Source: an uncultured Kiritimatiellota bacterium
GTDB lineage: Bacteria; Verrucomicrobiota; Kiritimatiellia; RFP12; DVOR01
Length of the DNA stretch: 64,000 nucleotides
Assembly (NCBI GenBank): GCA_944391055.1
Contig: CALXSF010000011.1
Coordinates: 20,826 to 84,825 of the forward strand
Reading direction: 5' to 3'
In this document: positions 24,933 through 34,273 of the stretch, piece after piece
Layout: each line of letters starts with the position of its first letter
Numbering within the stretch: position 1 is the stretch's first letter
Program-made: the position numbers and the translations under genes
Notes under the pieces: model-generated
Databases searched by the model: none
What the model saw: only the letters and a program-made list of their open reading frames with translations
What the model was told of the DNA's origin: nothing

Positions 24933-26680
24933 ACGACGCCCCCGCCCCGACCCGACGCCCCCTCGCCACCGAGGCCAGCCTCCGCGCCGCCTTCGACGCC
25001 TTCCTCCAAGGCATCCCCGAGCAGACCCTCCGCCGCTTCCTCACCACCCGCGCCCTGTGCGCCAAGGGCGTCCGCCCCAACGCCCCCAAACGCGCCCTCG
25101 TCGCCCTCGCCGCCCAGACCTTCGCCCCCCGCCTCCGGACGCGCGACGGCGCCCTCGCCGCCCTGCTGGGCGACTGCGGCCACCCCCTCGCCCGCCTGAC
25201 CGCCCTCCTCGAGCCCGCCGCCCTCCGCGCCTGCGCCCCCGCCCTCGCCGTCCGATTCGGCGCCGACGACCTCTTCCTCGCCCTCTTCCAAGACGCCCGC
25301 GACGACGTCCGCGCCCTCGCCCAGACCCTTTGGGACGGCGCCGACGCCGGCGACCTCCCCGACCCCGGCCGCGCCCAGACCGCGCTCGCCGACCTCTTCG
25401 GCCCGCTCATGGGCGCCGCCGACGCCCCACCCCCGCCCAACCACGCCCGGCTCGCCGAACTCCGCGCCCAAAACGAGACGTTGGAGAAGACGCTGCGCAA
25501 GGAGCGCCGCGAGGCCGCCGAGGCCGCCCAGCGCGCCGAGCGGGAGAAGAACGCCGCCTGCAAGCAGCTCCAGTTCCACATCGACGAGCGCGACCGCGTC
25601 CTCGCCGCCCTCGAGGCCAAGGCCGCGAAGGCCGGGCGCGAGCGCGAGGAACGCCTGCGCGCCGAGGTTGCCTCCCGCCTCATCACCGCCTTCCACGGCT
25701 GGCTCGCCCCCGCCATCCGCGCCGAGCGCCTCGCCCAGGCCGACCCCGCCGCGCCGATCCTTGAGCGCGTCGGCGCGGCCCTCGACGAACAGGCCCGCCT
25801 GGACCGCGCCTCCGCCTCCCGCGCCCGCCTCCGCGCCCGCCTCGGGGACGTCGAGGCCGCACTCCGCCGCGTCGACGACGCCCTCGCCGGCGCGCAGATC
25901 CGAAGCGCCGCCCTCCTGGCCGTCCGCGACGACCTTGTCGCCCTCCGCGCCGATCTCCGCGAGACCCTCCGCGCCGAGGGCCTCCCCCCCGGCGCCAGCC
26001 TCCTCGCCGCCCAGCTACGGAGCGTCATCCAAGCCTCCCGCCAGAAGCAGCAGCCCGCCCTCGAGGATCTCCTGCGCCTCGCCTTCCGCTTCAAGCTCAT
26101 CGACGCCCCCGAGGAGGCCGCCCTCCGCGAGACCCTCCGCCGCCGGCAGGCCCTTTGGGGCATCGAGGTGCCCGCCGACCCCGCCGCCCCCGAGCCCGAC
26201 CCCCCCGAACCCCCCGCCCACATCGCCCCGCGCCACCCCGACCTCGCCCGGGGCCTCCGCGGCGCCGCCCCCCTTTACCTCTTCCTCGACGGCCACAACA
26301 TCCTCAACGGCATCAGCCGCTACCGCACCCCCCGCGGCGAGCCCATGCCCCACGAGGCCGCGCGCAAACTCCTGGAGGGCGACGTCCGCGCCCTTCTCCA
26401 AGACCGCCCCCTCGTCTACGCCCAGCTCGTCTGGGACGGCGCCACCCGCTCCTCCTACTCCCTCGCCGAGAACGTCACCGTCCACTACTCCGGCGGCACC
26501 GGCGAGCACCGCGCCGACCACTACATCCTCGACCAGATCGAATACGCCCGCGGCCAAGGGCAGGGCCCCCTCGTCCTCGTCTCCGACGACAACGGCTTCC
26601 GCGGCCAGGCCCAACGCCTCGGTGCCGCCTGCTGCCGCCTCCACGACTTCGCCGCCTTCCTCACCAACGCCCTCCACTGA
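24929..26680 (+). CDS. coiled-coil protein with C-terminal NYN (YacP-like) ribonuclease domain
   Basis: A 583-residue protein starting at a GTG that overlaps the vWA stop (GTGA) behind AGGAGA. Residues 1-165 are helical and Ala/Leu-rich. Residues of about 175-240 form a charged coiled coil (LRAQNETLEKTLRKERREAA), with more helices to about 420. From about 448 the NYN/PIN-like fold begins with LFLDGHNILNG (Asp454), followed by VYAQLVWDG, ADHYILDQIEYA and VLVSDDNGFRGQA, providing the acidic residues of this nuclease fold. It probably binds and cuts RNA. The target is unknown. The long coiled region is an unusual partner for a YacP-like domain. Confidence 0.75.
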   Translation: MNDAPAPTRRPLATEASLRAAFDAFLQGIPEQTLRRFLTTRALCAKGVRPNAPKRALVALAAQTFAPRLRTRDGALAALLGDCGHPLARLTALLEPAALRACAPALAVRFGADDLFLALFQDARDDVRALAQTLWDGADAGDLPDPGRAQTALADLFGPLMGAADAPPPPNHARLAELRAQNETLEKTLRKERREAAEAAQRAEREKNAACKQLQFHIDERDRVLAALEAKAAKAGREREERLRAEVASRLITAFHGWLAPAIRAERLAQADPAAPILERVGAALDEQARLDRASASRARLRARLGDVEAALRRVDDALAGAQIRSAALLAVRDDLVALRADLRETLRAEGLPPGASLLAAQLRSVIQASRQKQQPALEDLLRLAFRFKLIDAPEEAALRETLRRRQALWGIEVPADPAAPEPDPPEPPAHIAPRHPDLARGLRGAAPLYLFLDGHNILNGISRYRTPRGEPMPHEAARKLLEGDVRALLQDRPLVYAQLVWDGATRSSYSLAENVTVHYSGGTGEHRADHYILDQIEYARGQGQGPLVLVSDDNGFRGQAQRLGAACCRLHDFAAFLTNALH

Positions 26681-26689
26681 CGCCCCGCC

Positions 26690-27640
26690 ATGCCTCTCCT
26701 CCCCCCCAGGCCCCGACGCGCGGATTGGCGCTGGCAGCTGCGCCATGCCCTTTGCGCCGCCGACTTCGGCCGCGGCGAGATCCCCGGCTGGCCCTGCCGC
26801 GTCACCCCCTATTACGCCTCCCTCGCCGACCTCTCCGACCCGGACGACCCCATCGCCCGCCAGTTCCTCCCCGACCCCCGCGAGACCCTCCCCGACCCCT
26901 TCGGCCCCGACCCCTTCGGCGAGGACGGCCCGGCCGCCCTCGCCCCCGGCATCAAGCAGCGCTTCCCCGACCGCGTCCTCGCCCAGCTCTTCCTCTCCTG
27001 CGCCGCCAACTGCCGCCACTGCACCCGCCGCGGGCTGCTCGGCCGCGCCCGCCCCGCCAGCCTCGGCGACCTGCTCGCCGCCCTGCGCGCCCGCCCCGCC
27101 GTCCGCGAGGTGCTGCTCTCCGGCGGCGACCCCCTCCTGCTTCCCGACGACGCCCTCCTCGGCTGGGTCGACGCCCTGGCCGCGCTGCCCCAGCTCGACG
27201 CCATCCGCCTCTGCACCCGCACCCTCGCCACGCTCCCCATGCGCTGGACGCTCCCGCTCGTCCGCCGCCTTGCCCGAAGCGGGCGGCTGTGGGTGCAGAC
27301 GCAGTTCAACCACCCCCGCGAACTCACCCCCGAGGCCGTCGCCGCCTGCGCCCGCCTCGTCGGGCACGGCATCCCCGTCTCCAACCAAAGCGTCCTCCTG
27401 CGCGGCGTCAACGACGACCCCGCCGTCATGGCCGCCCTCTGCGCCGGGCTCCAACGCGCCCGCGTCCGCCCCTACTACGTCTTCGTCTGCGACCCCATCG
27501 CCGGCATCGGCCACTTCCGCACCCCGCCCGAGACCGCGCCCCGCCTCCGCGAGCACCTGCTCACCCACCTCGGCGGGCTCGCCTGCCCCCGTTTCGTCGC
27601 CGACCTCCCCGGCGCGCCCCACAAGCAGGACGTCCGCTGA
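26690..27640 (+). CDS. KamA/EpmB-like radical SAM protein
   Basis: A 316-residue radical SAM protein of the lysine 2,3-aminomutase family. The cluster motif is CAANCRHCTRR (Cys104, Cys108, Cys111), followed by the family segments VREVLLSGGDPLLL, IRLCTRTLATLP and WVQTQFNHPRELT. These match KamA, including the RxxxRxxxxxP and QTQFNHP motifs. The C-terminus ends soon after PGAPHKQDV (Lys312). The usual PGGGGK PLP-lysine motif is altered and the C-terminal tail is missing, so it could be an EpmB-like enzyme, a diverged mutase or a non-PLP enzyme. It starts 9 bases after the NYN gene and ends at a strong terminator. Confidence 0.78.
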   Translation: MPLLPPRPRRADWRWQLRHALCAADFGRGEIPGWPCRVTPYYASLADLSDPDDPIARQFLPDPRETLPDPFGPDPFGEDGPAALAPGIKQRFPDRVLAQLFLSCAANCRHCTRRGLLGRARPASLGDLLAALRARPAVREVLLSGGDPLLLPDDALLGWVDALAALPQLDAIRLCTRTLATLPMRWTLPLVRRLARSGRLWVQTQFNHPRELTPEAVAACARLVGHGIPVSNQSVLLRGVNDDPAVMAALCAGLQRARVRPYYVFVCDPIAGIGHFRTPPETAPRLREHLLTHLGGLACPRFVADLPGAPHKQDVR

Positions 27641-27655
27641 CCCAAACGCCCAACG

Positions 27656-27693
27656 AAAAAAGGCCCCCGCGAACACCTCGCGGGGGCCTTTTT
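27656..27693. terminator. bidirectional terminator
   Basis: AAAAAAGGCCCCCGCG and CGCGGGGGCCTTTTT form a long stem with A and T tracts on both sides, so it serves the plus-strand KamA-like gene and the converging giant gene. Confidence 0.92.
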
Positions 27694-27707
27694 CGTTTCG
27701 GGGTCGG

Positions 27708-30700
27708 TCAAGGCTCGGCCGGCGCCCGCACGCGCACCCGGAAGAGCGTGACGCCGGGGGCCGCCTGCCCGGTGAGCGTCACGGTGGCGGAGCCATCGGA
27801 AACGGCGGAGGCGAGCGGCTCGCCCGCGCTCCCGCCATCCTCAAGCGAGACGGGCTCCGCCGTCACGGACGCCCCCGCGGCGATGGCGACGTCGCCGTCG
27901 GGCGCGGAGACCTCGGCGGTCACGGAGAAGGCGCCGTCGGAGACGGCAAGGGCGGTGACCGTGAGGTCGTAGGCCACGCGCAGGGCGGAGCCCTCGGCGA
28001 CGACGAGCCCGTCGCCGGAAAGGCAGGCGAGGGCCTCGTTGATCTGGGCGGTGGTCATGGGCGCGCCGTTGGCCAGGCCGCTGACCTCGGAGACCTTAGC
28101 GAGGCCGGCGCGCTCGGCGGCGGCGGCGAGGAGGACCTTGGCGGCGGGGGTGAAGGTGTCGCCGCTTTCGTCGCCGGAGGCGCTTTCGGGCAGGGTCGGG
28201 CCGGTCTCGGCGGGGCCGACGACGTAGAGGCCGTCGGCGCGGGCCTCGACCTCCCAGCCCTCGACCGCGAACGCGGCGGCGGCGGGGCCTTCGCCCTCGG
28301 CCCATTGGACGAGGCGGCGGCCGGTCGGGTCATCCCCCGACGCCAACGCCACGGGGATGGCCGCGCCGTCCTCCACGGCAAGGGCGTCGAAGACGGCGGA
28401 GCCCTCGGTGAGCGACGCGCCCGCGCAGAGGCGGATCGCGCCGGAGACGGCGCCGGCGTTGGCGTAGGCGCCGCGAACGTTGAGGGTGACGTCCGCGCCG
28501 ACGGTCAGCTTGCCGCCGGCCTCGACGGAGACGAGCCCGCGCCCGAGGGCCTCGGCGTCGCCGACGACGACCGCGCTGGCGATGGCCGTGCCGCCGGTGT
28601 GGGTGGCGGCGCCGTTCACGTTGATGGCGTTGTTGGCGTCGGCGAAACGCAGGGCCAGGGTGCCCTCCGCATCGTCGGCGATGGGGCAGGCCAGGGTGTA
28701 GGCGTTGCCTTGCCCGGCGTCGAAGACGAGCAGGCCGTGGCCGGCGATGGCGCCGGTGAAGGTCGAATTGGTGCCGTAGTAGGAACCTTGGATGTGGGCG
28801 GCGTTCGCGGTGTCGCCGTCGTTCGCGATGAGGAAGGTCGGCGCGATGGGCCGAGCGCCCCATGTGTTGCCGTTGGTGAAGCGGAAGGTGGCGTTGTTGC
28901 GCAGGGTGATGGTGGCCTCCGCGTCGGTGATCGAGGCGAACGCCTCCGGGAACGAAATCAGGGTGCCGCCCTCCGCGATAAGGTCGGGGATGTCGCCGTA
29001 AGCAGAGCTAGAGGTCAAGGTCAGGGTGCCGCCGCGCACGTGGAGGGTCGGGGCGACGGAGACGTTGGCGGGCAGACGCAACGTGCCGGCGCCGGTCTTG
29101 GCGAAGACCCCCTCGCCCTCCATGTCGGACAGGGTAACGGTCGTGTCGGCGGGGACGTCGTAGACGAGCGTGCCACCGAGGACGACGCGCGCGGACAGGG
29201 GAAGCGTGGCGGGATCGGCGGCCAAGGTTCCTTGGACGTCCAGCAGGTCGCGCACGGCAAGGGGCGTCTCCCCCGCGAGGGTGAGGGTGGCCTCGGAGTC
29301 CTCGACGCGGAAGGTGCCGACCCACGGGATGGCGGGGTCGGTGGTCAGCGTGGCCTCCCCGTCGGCGGTGACGGAGGCGACGCTCAGCGCGTCGGTGAGG
29401 AAGGGCCACTGACCGGGGGCGATGGCCAGGCCGGCGGTGTCGCGCCAGTCGGCCTCGGCCCAGCCCACCGTGCCCGAGAGGGTGGCGGCGAAGGGCGCGG
29501 CGAAGTCGGGCGCGAGGATGTAGGCGCCATCGACGTGACGGACGGCGTAGCCCTCGGGGACGCCGGCGAAGGTGAGGCCCTCGGGAGCGGTGAGCAGGCG
29601 CAGGGCGGTCGAGCCGTCCAGCGTCACCCCGTCCTCCAGACGCAGCGTGGGGGCGCCGGAGACCGTACCCGCGACGGTCGGCCCGCCGTCGGCGCCGACG
29701 AGCAGCGCGGCGCCCTCGGCGAAGCGCACGTCGCCGACGATGAGGCCCGCGCCGGCGAGCGTGCCGGAGACGTCCAGCCCCTCGCGGACGACGAGGAGCA
29801 CGGCGCCGTCGGCCGCCTGCGGGGCGAGGGGGCCGGCGCCCAGCCAAGCATTGGGCTCCCACGCGCTCCCTTCCTCCTGGGTGTAGGCGCGCGTGTCGAT
29901 GTCGGCGAAGGTCTCGCCGTCCGCGCTGGCCTGGAGGCTCCAGGCGATGGGGTTGCGGCCGTTCTGGTCGGCCATCGCCAGTTCGTAGCCGTCGAAGACG
30001 AAGAGGTTGCCCGCGCCGGCGTCGAGGGTGATGACGCAGGAGTCGTCGTCGAGGGCGGTGGTGCCCGTGGACCAAAGCCACTTGGTGCCGAGGTCGCCGT
30101 CGAGCAGGTTGTCGTCGGAGTGGGCGTTGTTCGTGGCGGCCTGGGAGGCGAGGATGGTGGTGCCCTCGGGCCACGGCTGGCGTTCGCCGTCCAGCGTGAG
30201 GGCGATCTCGGCGAGGGCCCAGCCGTCGGAATTGGCGATTCCCTCGCCGGGCTCGACGCGCTTGGAGAGCCGCAGGCGCAGCCAACGGCTCCGGAAGGTG
30301 CCGCCGCCGCCGAGGGTCAGCGTGCCGCCCTGCTCCACGCCGACGCCCTGCGCGGCGAGCGTCCCGGCGCCCGAGAAGACGTAATCGCCCGAGACGGTGA
30401 CGGCGGAGGCGCGGACGGCGTCGGGCAGCTCGACGGGCTCGGGGCCTTGGTTCGGGCCGAAGGCGACGTTGTCGCCCTCCTGGAAACCGGGCAGGCCGTC
30501 GGCCCACGTGTGGGAATCACCCTCGGGCGTGACCCAAACCTTGTCCATCGTCTCGGGCCAGACCGCGCAGAGCATCCCGTCGGCGACCTCGAGCGTGGGG
30601 GTGGCCGTGACGTCCTTGGCGACGACTGTCAGCCCCTCGGGCACGGCCTCGGCAGGGAAGAGCGCCGCGCGGTGGGCGCGCGCCTCGTCGGCCATCAGCT

Positions 30701-32621
30701 CCAGGCGGATCGTCCCGGAGCGGACGTCGAGGGCGCGGTCGGTGAGGCGCTTCTGTCCCAAGTCCACCAACCCGCCGTCCAGCGTCAGCGTGTCGAAGGC
30801 GCCGAGGGTGGCCTGGGAGAGGTCGATGAGCCGCTCGCCGCCGGCGAGGATGAGCGCGGAGCCGCCCTCGGCGGTCGCGCCGTCGTGGGAGGGCGTGAGC
30901 GCGCAGGCGAAGGTGCCGCCGCGGAGGGTCAGCGTGGCGGCGCCGCGGACGGTGGCGTTGGGGCCGCGGCTGCCCGCGCAGACCATGCGGGGGAAGGTGA
31001 CGGCAACGGGCGCGTCGATGACCACGGAGGCGTCGCCCTCCGTGACGTAAGTGTAGTTGGCGCCATTGTCTCGGGAATTGTAGGAGCCGCCCATGATCTC
31101 CTTGTCGAAGACGCCGTCCGCGTCGTCGGGGAGGACGACCTCGACCGCGCTGCTCCCCGTGAGGGTCACGGTGTAGGCATCGTCGCCGCGGTTTGCCTTG
31201 TCCCCGCCGGCCAGCCCGCCGACGACATGGAGGCCGGAGAGGTGGTCGTTGAGTTTGACCGAGGCGTCGGAGATGTCCTGGAGGGCGCGGATGCGCACGG
31301 TGGCATTGCCGGTGTGCGTGAAGCCCCGCCCGTGGCACACGACGTCACCGCCGACGATGTTGCCGCGCACCCGCGCGCCCTCGGCGATGGTGAGGAGCGT
31401 GTCGCCCGTGAGGGGGAGGCCGTCGGTGAAGCCGTCGATGCCGCCGGTGCTGCACCCCATGAGGCCGCCGACGGCGTTGTCCGCCACGGCCGTGCCGGCG
31501 AGCTCGGTGAGCAGGTTGCCGTTGATGGCGTTGGCGTGGCGGTTCTCCCAATGGTTGTCCTTGCCGCCGATGACGTCGCCGTGCGTGCCGCCGGTCACCT
31601 TCAGCCAGACGTCGCGCTCCAGCGTGGAGCCGTCGCCGTAGTCAGGGCCGTCGATGCCGTGGATGTCGAAGGCATCAGCGCTGCCCTCGACCACGGCCAC
31701 GTTGGCCGCGCGGTCCCCGAGCGTCTGGCGGGCGGCGGGGTCGCGTTCCAGGTTCACCGGTCGATCGGCCAGCACGGGAATGGCCTGCTTCGGGGCCTCG
31801 CCCCAACCCTCCGGCACGTCGTCGAAGGCGACCGCGACGGGCGCGGGGATCATGGCCGTCGCCACCTGGGTGAGCTCCTCCTCGGAGAGGACGCGTTTCC
31901 AAATGCCGAGCGCGTCCAGCGCGCCGTTGCCGTGCACCTCGCCACTGCAGTTACCGCCGTGGCGGCTTCTCCACTGGAAGTTGCCGGAGATGAGCGCGCC
32001 CTCCACCGTGCCCGTGCCGACGGCGGCCATGGCGCCGTCCCGAAGCACCCAGAGGGTCAGCGGCGCCTCCGCCCCCGCGTCGTAGGTCAGCGCGAAGGTG
32101 TTGTAGGCGCCGTTGAGATTGCCGTTGTTTGCGGGCGGGGCGTAGACGATGCGCTCGCTGTTCGTGCCCGTGGTGACGGCCAGCGTGCCCGCCGCGTCCG
32201 CGTTGTCCTCCGCGCTGTCGCGCCGGAAGGCGAGGCCGCCCGTGCTCGTTGTGCCGAAGGCGAAGAGGATGCCGTTCGCCGTCGAGCCGGTCTTGGCGCG
32301 GAAAACGAGGGTGAAGGCCTCGTCCTCCGCCGCAAGCACGGTCTGGTTGCCGCTGTTCCAGCCGTTGTAGGTGGCCAAATCCAACGCCTGCGAGGCGCCC
32401 ACCACGCGGATGAAGGCGGGGCTACCGCCGCCGGCCGTGGTGTTGAAGGCGCCCTCGCCACGCTCGGCGGCGATGCCGTTGGCGGTGGTGTCGAAGGAGG
32501 AGTAGTAGGAGACACCCTCCCAAAGGGCGTCGTCGGGGTCAGGGGCCGCGATGCCCCCCCCTGTTAGCGCCGCCGCGGCGACGGCCAGGCACAACCTTGC
32601 GATGCGCGAATCTTCTCTCAT
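27708..32621 (-). CDS. giant secreted LamG / beta-strand-repeat protein
   Basis: A 1637-residue exported protein. A signal peptide (about 1-25, RLCLAVAAAALTGGGIA) leads into a LamG/concanavalin-like domain (about 38-260, with FTLVFRAKTGS and LDALGIWKRVLSEEEL). A long beta-helical region with autotransporter-type repeats follows, including GGTFACAL, GEGVFAKTGAGTLRL (about 1170) and GGTAIASAVVVGDAEALGRG. A discoidin/F5-8-like stretch is inserted at about 800-920 (LDGDLGTKWLWSTG, WSLQASADGETF). The protein ends in a small beta domain with LFRVRVRAP. No autotransporter barrel or PEP-CTERM tail is seen, so the export or anchoring route is unknown. It probably acts as an adhesin or glycan-binding surface protein. 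AAGGAG precedes the ATG; composition matches the genome. Confidence 0.82.
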   Translation of the reverse strand: MREDSRIARLCLAVAAAALTGGGIAAPDPDDALWEGVSYYSSFDTTANGIAAERGEGAFNTTAGGGSPAFIRVVGASQALDLATYNGWNSGNQTVLAAEDEAFTLVFRAKTGSTANGILFAFGTTSTGGLAFRRDSAEDNADAAGTLAVTTGTNSERIVYAPPANNGNLNGAYNTFALTYDAGAEAPLTLWVLRDGAMAAVGTGTVEGALISGNFQWRSRHGGNCSGEVHGNGALDALGIWKRVLSEEELTQVATAMIPAPVAVAFDDVPEGWGEAPKQAIPVLADRPVNLERDPAARQTLGDRAANVAVVEGSADAFDIHGIDGPDYGDGSTLERDVWLKVTGGTHGDVIGGKDNHWENRHANAINGNLLTELAGTAVADNAVGGLMGCSTGGIDGFTDGLPLTGDTLLTIAEGARVRGNIVGGDVVCHGRGFTHTGNATVRIRALQDISDASVKLNDHLSGLHVVGGLAGGDKANRGDDAYTVTLTGSSAVEVVLPDDADGVFDKEIMGGSYNSRDNGANYTYVTEGDASVVIDAPVAVTFPRMVCAGSRGPNATVRGAATLTLRGGTFACALTPSHDGATAEGGSALILAGGERLIDLSQATLGAFDTLTLDGGLVDLGQKRLTDRALDVRSGTIRLELMADEARAHRAALFPAEAVPEGLTVVAKDVTATPTLEVADGMLCAVWPETMDKVWVTPEGDSHTWADGLPGFQEGDNVAFGPNQGPEPVELPDAVRASAVTVSGDYVFSGAGTLAAQGVGVEQGGTLTLGGGGTFRSRWLRLRLSKRVEPGEGIANSDGWALAEIALTLDGERQPWPEGTTILASQAATNNAHSDDNLLDGDLGTKWLWSTGTTALDDDSCVITLDAGAGNLFVFDGYELAMADQNGRNPIAWSLQASADGETFADIDTRAYTQEEGSAWEPNAWLGAGPLAPQAADGAVLLVVREGLDVSGTLAGAGLIVGDVRFAEGAALLVGADGGPTVAGTVSGAPTLRLEDGVTLDGSTALRLLTAPEGLTFAGVPEGYAVRHVDGAYILAPDFAAPFAATLSGTVGWAEADWRDTAGLAIAPGQWPFLTDALSVASVTADGEATLTTDPAIPWVGTFRVEDSEATLTLAGETPLAVRDLLDVQGTLAADPATLPLSARVVLGGTLVYDVPADTTVTLSDMEGEGVFAKTGAGTLRLPANVSVAPTLHVRGGTLTLTSSSAYGDIPDLIAEGGTLISFPEAFASITDAEATITLRNNATFRFTNGNTWGARPIAPTFLIANDGDTANAAHIQGSYYGTNSTFTGAIAGHGLLVFDAGQGNAYTLACPIADDAEGTLALRFADANNAINVNGAATHTGGTAIASAVVVGDAEALGRGLVSVEAGGKLTVGADVTLNVRGAYANAGAVSGAIRLCAGASLTEGSAVFDALAVEDGAAIPVALASGDDPTGRRLVQWAEGEGPAAAAFAVEGWEVEARADGLYVVGPAETGPTLPESASGDESGDTFTPAAKVLLAAAAERAGLAKVSEVSGLANGAPMTTAQINEALACLSGDGLVVAEGSALRVAYDLTVTALAVSDGAFSVTAEVSAPDGDVAIAAGASVTAEPVSLEDGGSAGEPLASAVSDGSATVTLTGQAAPGVTLFRVRVRAPAEP

Positions 32622-32674
32622 CTCAGACTCCTTATCATTGGGGCGAAGGCACCTCAGCCCTCACCGTTGAAATG

Positions 32675-32704
32675 AGTATAGCACTCATCCGCAACTTGTT
32701 GCAA
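32675..32704 (-). promoter_or_regulatory. promoter of the giant secreted protein
   Basis: On the minus strand TTGCAA (32704-32699) and TATACT (32680-32675) are 18 bases apart, with TGC before the -10; the 5' leader is about 45 bases with AAGGAG. Confidence 0.6.
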
Positions 32705-32754
32705 CATCCCCGCGCGGCACGCGCCCGCGGCGGGACGGGCACGCAAAAAAGTGC

Positions 32755-32783
32755 TTGCGTTCGGGGGCGGCGTGTGCTATTCT
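32755..32783 (+). promoter_or_regulatory. promoter of tRNA-Leu
   Basis: TTGCGT (32755-32760) and TATTCT (32778-32783) are 17 bases apart, with TGTGC before the -10; the box closely resembles that of tRNA-Ala. Confidence 0.7.
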
Positions 32784-32800
32784 ATGTCCCGTCTTTTACC

Positions 32801-32884
32801 GCTCGGGTGGTGAAATGGCATACACGCATGCTTGAGGTGCATGTGGAGAGATCCGTGGGGGTTCGAGTCCCCCCCCGAGCACCA
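32801..32884 (+). tRNA. tRNA-Leu(GAG)
   Basis: A class II tRNA with encoded CCA. The acceptor is GCTCGGG/CCCGAGC with discriminator A, the anticodon stem CATGC/GCATG and loop TTGAGGT give GAG, the variable arm is long and the T arm contains GTTCGAGTC. Confidence 0.96.
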
Positions 32885-32893
32885 TTCCGAATG

Positions 32894-32930
32894 ACGCCAG
32901 GACGGTCCGCCGCCTTGGCGTTTTTCGTTT
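32894..32930 (+). terminator. terminator after tRNA-Leu
   Basis: ACGCCAGG and CCTTGGCGT form a stem with one bulge, followed by TTTTTCGTTT. Confidence 0.75.
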
Positions 32931-32955
32931 CGGGGGTTTTGCGCACGCGCGGGTT

Positions 32956-32964
32956 TGCTATAAT
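32956..32964 (+). promoter_or_regulatory. extended -10 promoter of the Fe-alcohol dehydrogenase
   Basis: TTGCTATAAT, with TATAAT at 32959-32964; the start codon is 47 bases downstream, with AAGGAG before it. Confidence 0.6.
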
Positions 32965-33011
32965 GGGGGCGACCGCCGGGGTTGGCCCGGCGGCAAGACA
33001 AGGAGTCTGTT

Positions 33012-34190
33012 ATGGCACGTTTCACTTTGCCCCGCGACATTTATTTCGGGCCCGGCGCGATGAAGGAGCTGGCGGCCCTCGGCAAGACGAGGAAGCACGC
33101 CTTCGTGGTCACCGGCGGGCAATCCATGCAGCGGTGCGGCGCGTTGGCGCGGCTGGACGCCATCCTCCGGGAGGCGGGGCTGGCGGTGACGCATTTCGAG
33201 GGCGTGGAGCCCGACCCGTCGGTGGAGACGGTGATGAAGGGGGCCGCGGCGATGCGCGAGGCGCAGCCGGACGTAATCGTGGCGATCGGCGGCGGCTCGC
33301 CCATCGACGCGGCGAAGGCGATGTGGGTCTTTTACGAGTACCCGGAGAAGACCTTCGAGGACATCAAGGATCCCTTCACGATGCCGACGCTGCGCGCCAA
33401 GGCGATCTTCGTGGCCATCCCCTCGACCTCCGGCACGGCCACCGAGGTGACGGCGTTCTCGGTCATCACCGACTATTCCACGAAGGTGAAGTATCCGCTG
33501 GCCGACTTCGAGATCACGCCCGACGTGGCGGTGGTGGACAGCGACCTGGCCGAGACCATGCCCCCGAAGCTGACGGCGCACACGGGCCTGGACGCGCTGA
33601 CGCACGCCATCGAGGCCTACGTGGCGGCGCTCCGCAGCCCCTTCTCCGACCCGTTGGCGCTCAAGGCCATCCAGATGATCGACGACGACCTGGTGGCCTC
33701 GTACAACGGCGACCTGGCGGCCCGCGGGCGGATGCACATCGCCCAGTGCCTGGCGGGGATGGCCTTCTCCAACGCGCTCCTGGGCATCACGCACTCCATC
33801 GCCCACAAGATCGGCGCGCAGTTCCATCTGCCCCACGGGCTCTGCAACGCCATCCTGCAGCCGTTCGTCATCCAGTTCAACCGCAAGGCCTGCGAGGGGC
33901 GCTACGCGGAGATCGCCCGCGCGCTGGGGCTGCCGGGCGCGACCGACGCCCAGCTGGTGAACGTGCTCATCGGCAAGATCGAGGCGCTGAACGACGAGCT
34001 CGACATCCCGCCGACCCTCGAGGCCGCCGGCGTCTCGCGCGAGGTCTTCGACGAGCACCTGGACTTCATCGCCAAGAACGCCGTGCTCGACCCCTGCACC
34101 GGCGCCAACCCCCGCAAGACCGAGGCCGAGGACATCCGCAAGATCCTCCTCGCCGCCTATGACGGCACCGCCGCCCAGATCAACTGGTAA
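33012..34190 (+). CDS. iron-containing alcohol dehydrogenase
   Basis: A 392-residue group III (Fe-type) alcohol dehydrogenase. The NAD-binding part has VVTGGQSM and the conserved IGGGSPIDAAKAM; STSGTATEVT and the HTGLDALTHAIEAYV helix follow. Metal ligands are expected at the Asp of the VVDSDL region, the His of LTHAIE, His in GITHSIAHK and His in HLPHGLCNAI. It would interconvert an aldehyde and an alcohol in the cytoplasm, fitting mixed fermentation. Substrate (butanol, propanediol or another alcohol) is not deducible. The ATG at 33012 has AAGGAG 8 bases upstream. It is monocistronic with its own promoter and terminator. Confidence 0.93.
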   Translation: MARFTLPRDIYFGPGAMKELAALGKTRKHAFVVTGGQSMQRCGALARLDAILREAGLAVTHFEGVEPDPSVETVMKGAAAMREAQPDVIVAIGGGSPIDAAKAMWVFYEYPEKTFEDIKDPFTMPTLRAKAIFVAIPSTSGTATEVTAFSVITDYSTKVKYPLADFEITPDVAVVDSDLAETMPPKLTAHTGLDALTHAIEAYVAALRSPFSDPLALKAIQMIDDDLVASYNGDLAARGRMHIAQCLAGMAFSNALLGITHSIAHKIGAQFHLPHGLCNAILQPFVIQFNRKACEGRYAEIARALGLPGATDAQLVNVLIGKIEALNDELDIPPTLEAAGVSREVFDEHLDFIAKNAVLDPCTGANPRKTEAEDIRKILLAAYDGTAAQINW

Positions 34191-34273
34191 GGCGGGGCAG
34201 CCTCCGCGCACACGCGCTCCGGGCCCTTGGGCGAACGCCGCCCAGGGGCCTTCCCTTTGGGGTGCGCGGGCAT

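Noticed and set aside
25668..32567. Very long open frames opposite or out of frame with real genes (for example plus strand 25668-32567 and minus strand 16627-19986 and 20196-23795)
   Set aside because: They run through genes with clear family motifs in another frame, are built of Gly/Ala/Arg/Pro-rich text typical of GC-rich shadows, and have no motifs of their own.
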